Source: Gammaproteobacteria bacterium
GTDB lineage: Bacteria; Pseudomonadota; Gammaproteobacteria; Pseudomonadales; Pseudomonadaceae
NCBI GenBank assembly: GCA_012735335.1
Contig: JAAYHO010000316.1
Coordinates: forward strand, 1 to 6,896
DNA length: 6,896 nt
Direction of reading: 5' to 3'
The stretch's first letter is position 1. Every line of letters begins with the position of its first letter. Shown here one piece after another: positions 6,348 through 6,896 of this stretch. The position numbers and the translations under genes were made by a program. Below the pieces are notes generated by a model that did not search any database, was not told the origin of the DNA, and saw only the letters and a list, made by a program, of their open reading frames with translations.

Positions 6348-6356
6348 GACAAGCGG
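6348..6356 (-). promoter_or_regulatory. Possible AlgR-like binding site upstream of the minor-pilin operon
   Basis: The minus strand reads CCGCTTGTC, one mismatch from the AlgR consensus CCGTTNGTC as I remember it. It would be centred about 49 bases upstream of the start site inferred from the TATAGT element, an activator-like position. In Pseudomonas aeruginosa AlgR directly activates the fimU operon. The match is short and could be chance. An inverted repeat (CCCGCT at 6336-6341, AGCGGG at 6352-6357) overlaps it. Confidence 0.35.
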
Positions 6357-6399
6357 GTTGAAACAAGGAATGAATGGCGACACTACCGAAATAAACCAT

Positions 6400-6423
6400 C
6401 GACCCAGTTACCGACCCAGTTGC
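6400..6423. repeat. Tandem 12-bp direct repeat CGACCCAGTTRC x2
   Basis: Two head-to-tail copies, 6400-6411 and 6412-6423, are identical at 11 of 12 positions (A versus G at position 11). A shorter related string, GACCCAGT, recurs at 6563-6570. The tandem pair lies 115-138 bases upstream of the fimT start. Its function is unknown; spacing of about one helical turn per copy would suit a regulator binding as a dimer. Confidence 0.7.
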
Positions 6424-6705
6424 CCGCCTCCCCCTTTTTTACCATCATCAACCTCCATCAGCAGCCCCCATGCGAGGAACGCATCATGCCCAGCCAGCCC
6501 CGTAATACCACCGATTCAGATGCGAACCGACAAGTCTGGCCGCTTTTAAAGCATAGATCTGTGACCCAGTAGTCCCAATACCCCTTTCCAACCCACCGAC
6601 CACTTGCCAGAATCAGATCAGACAGCGCTCACAGATCAGCGCCAGCCAACGGAGCGAAGCTCGCCTGCCTGCTCTCAACATTGCGTATTCCTCGCATCCT
6701 TCCGA

Positions 6706-6734
6706 TTGAAAAATATCGAATACCGATATACGAT
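6706..6734 (+). promoter_or_regulatory. Sigma-70-type promoter of higB
   Basis: TTGAAA (6706-6711) and TACGAT (6729-6734) are separated by exactly 17 bases, matching the consensus at five and four of six positions. The expected transcription start falls at about 6740-6743, on or just before the higB ATG at 6743. Confidence 0.6.
6713..6729. promoter_or_regulatory. Inverted repeat, candidate HigA operator in the higB promoter
   Basis: ATATCG (6713-6718) and CGATAT (6724-6729) form a perfect inverted repeat with a five-base centre, lying between the -35 and -10 hexamers and touching the latter. A further CGATA half-site follows at 6731-6735. HigA antitoxins repress their own operon through such palindromes, so this is the natural autoregulation site. 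The antitoxin gene itself is beyond the window. Confidence 0.55.
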
Positions 6735-6742
6735 AAGCCCAC

Positions 6743-6896
6743 ATGATAAAAAGCTTTCGCTGCAAGGACACACAAACGCTTTTCGAAACCGGCAAAACCC
6801 GGCGCTGGGCCAGTCTTGTGAAAGTTGCCACCCGCAAGCTGGCGCAGCTGGATGCAGCTGTAACCCTGGACTTTCTGAAAAGCCCTCCCGGCAATC
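6743..6896 (+). CDS. higB: HigB-family toxin, RelE superfamily mRNA interferase (N-terminal part, runs off right edge)
   Basis: The visible 51 codons read MIKSFRCKDTQTLFETGKTR, then RWASLVKVATRKLAQLDAAV, then TLDFLKSPPGN. This is the typical start of host-inhibition toxins of the HigB type: MIKSF at the start, a basic patch around TRRW, the R-K-L-x-x-L-D-A-A helix, and L-x-x-P-P-G-N, which normally leads into R-L-x-x-L-K-G. Such proteins cut mRNA in the ribosomal A site and are neutralised by the HTH antitoxin HigA, usually encoded immediately downstream; here that position is outside the window. A full-length protein would have about 92 residues, so slightly over half is seen and the C-terminal catalytic residues cannot be checked. 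No proper Shine-Dalgarno precedes the ATG. The gene is divergent from the pilus operon and unlikely to belong to it functionally. Confidence 0.85.
   Translation, partial: MIKSFRCKDTQTLFETGKTRRWASLVKVATRKLAQLDAAVTLDFLKSPPGN

Larger units (their letters stand above)
6289..6742. other. Non-coding interval between the pilin operon and higB
   Basis: I see no convincing gene in these 454 bases. Short open frames at 6316-6549 (plus) and 6613-6894 (minus) have low-complexity Pro/Ser-rich or unrecognisable translations and no Shine-Dalgarno. The interval contains the two divergent promoter regions and the repeats listed separately. Around 6400-6480 the plus strand is strongly C-rich and G-poor, with a C5T6 run at 6430-6440. 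Near 6614-6639 there are two CAGATCAG copies and a weak GCGCT/AGCGC inverted repeat. No RNA gene or terminator was recognised. Confidence 0.6.

Noticed and set aside
6288..6399. Upstream extension of fimT (44 residues before the cleavage site)
   Set aside because: Prepilin leaders are short and basic, a strong AGGAGG directly precedes the inner ATGs, and the extension would cover the promoter-like region.
6551..6575. Another copy of the GGGGTCAGATC repeat, minus strand (CTGGGTCACAGATC)
   Set aside because: It aligns to the core only with a two-base insertion and lacks the AACATTA end, so the similarity is too weak.
6613..6894. A 93-codon minus-strand frame opposite higB
   Set aside because: It has no Shine-Dalgarno and no recognisable motif, and it overlaps the clearly recognisable HigB start and its promoter.

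Overview
The window suggests a free-living, probably marine gammaproteobacterium. The main evidence is a minor-pilin operon in the same gene order as the Pseudomonas fimU-pilV-pilW-pilX-pilY1-pilE cluster, together with moderate GC content and families common in Marinobacter-like bacteria. The genus is an inference from sequence style, not something I could test.

Layout. Bases 1-130 (minus strand) hold the first 43 codons of an exported protein that runs off the left edge. Bases 284-616 (plus strand) hold a small exported protein of unknown function. A repeat motif sits on both sides of it: a single degenerate copy at 223-247 and a perfect 23-bp palindrome at 641-689. Bases 692-6285 (minus strand) hold six tightly packed genes of type IV pilus biogenesis, transcribed right to left: fimT/fimU, pilV, pilW, pilX, pilY1, pilE. 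Bases 6289-6742 are non-coding as far as I can see and carry the presumed operon promoter with several unusual motifs. A HigB-type toxin gene starts at 6743 on the plus strand and is cut by the right edge.

How the genes work together. All five minor pilins (FimT/U, PilV, PilW, PilX, PilE) have class III prepilin leaders and would be cleaved by the PilD peptidase. In the Pseudomonas system they form a priming and tip complex that starts pilus assembly and displays the large PilY1 protein, which has a von Willebrand A domain and a PilY beta-propeller. The genes are coupled by ATGA, ATGA and TGATG overlaps, and the Shine-Dalgarno sequences of pilY1 and pilE overlap the end of the preceding gene, so the complex is probably made in fixed proportion from one message.

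The most interesting material lies outside the pilin genes: (i) the palindromic repeat and its diverged partner framing a small secreted-protein gene; (ii) the operon's upstream region, with a good -10 but no -35, an AlgR-like site, a 12-bp tandem repeat and a G-quadruplex-capable tract; and (iii) a higB promoter containing an inverted repeat and placed so close to the start codon that the message may be leaderless. I did not find a wholly new multi-gene system.
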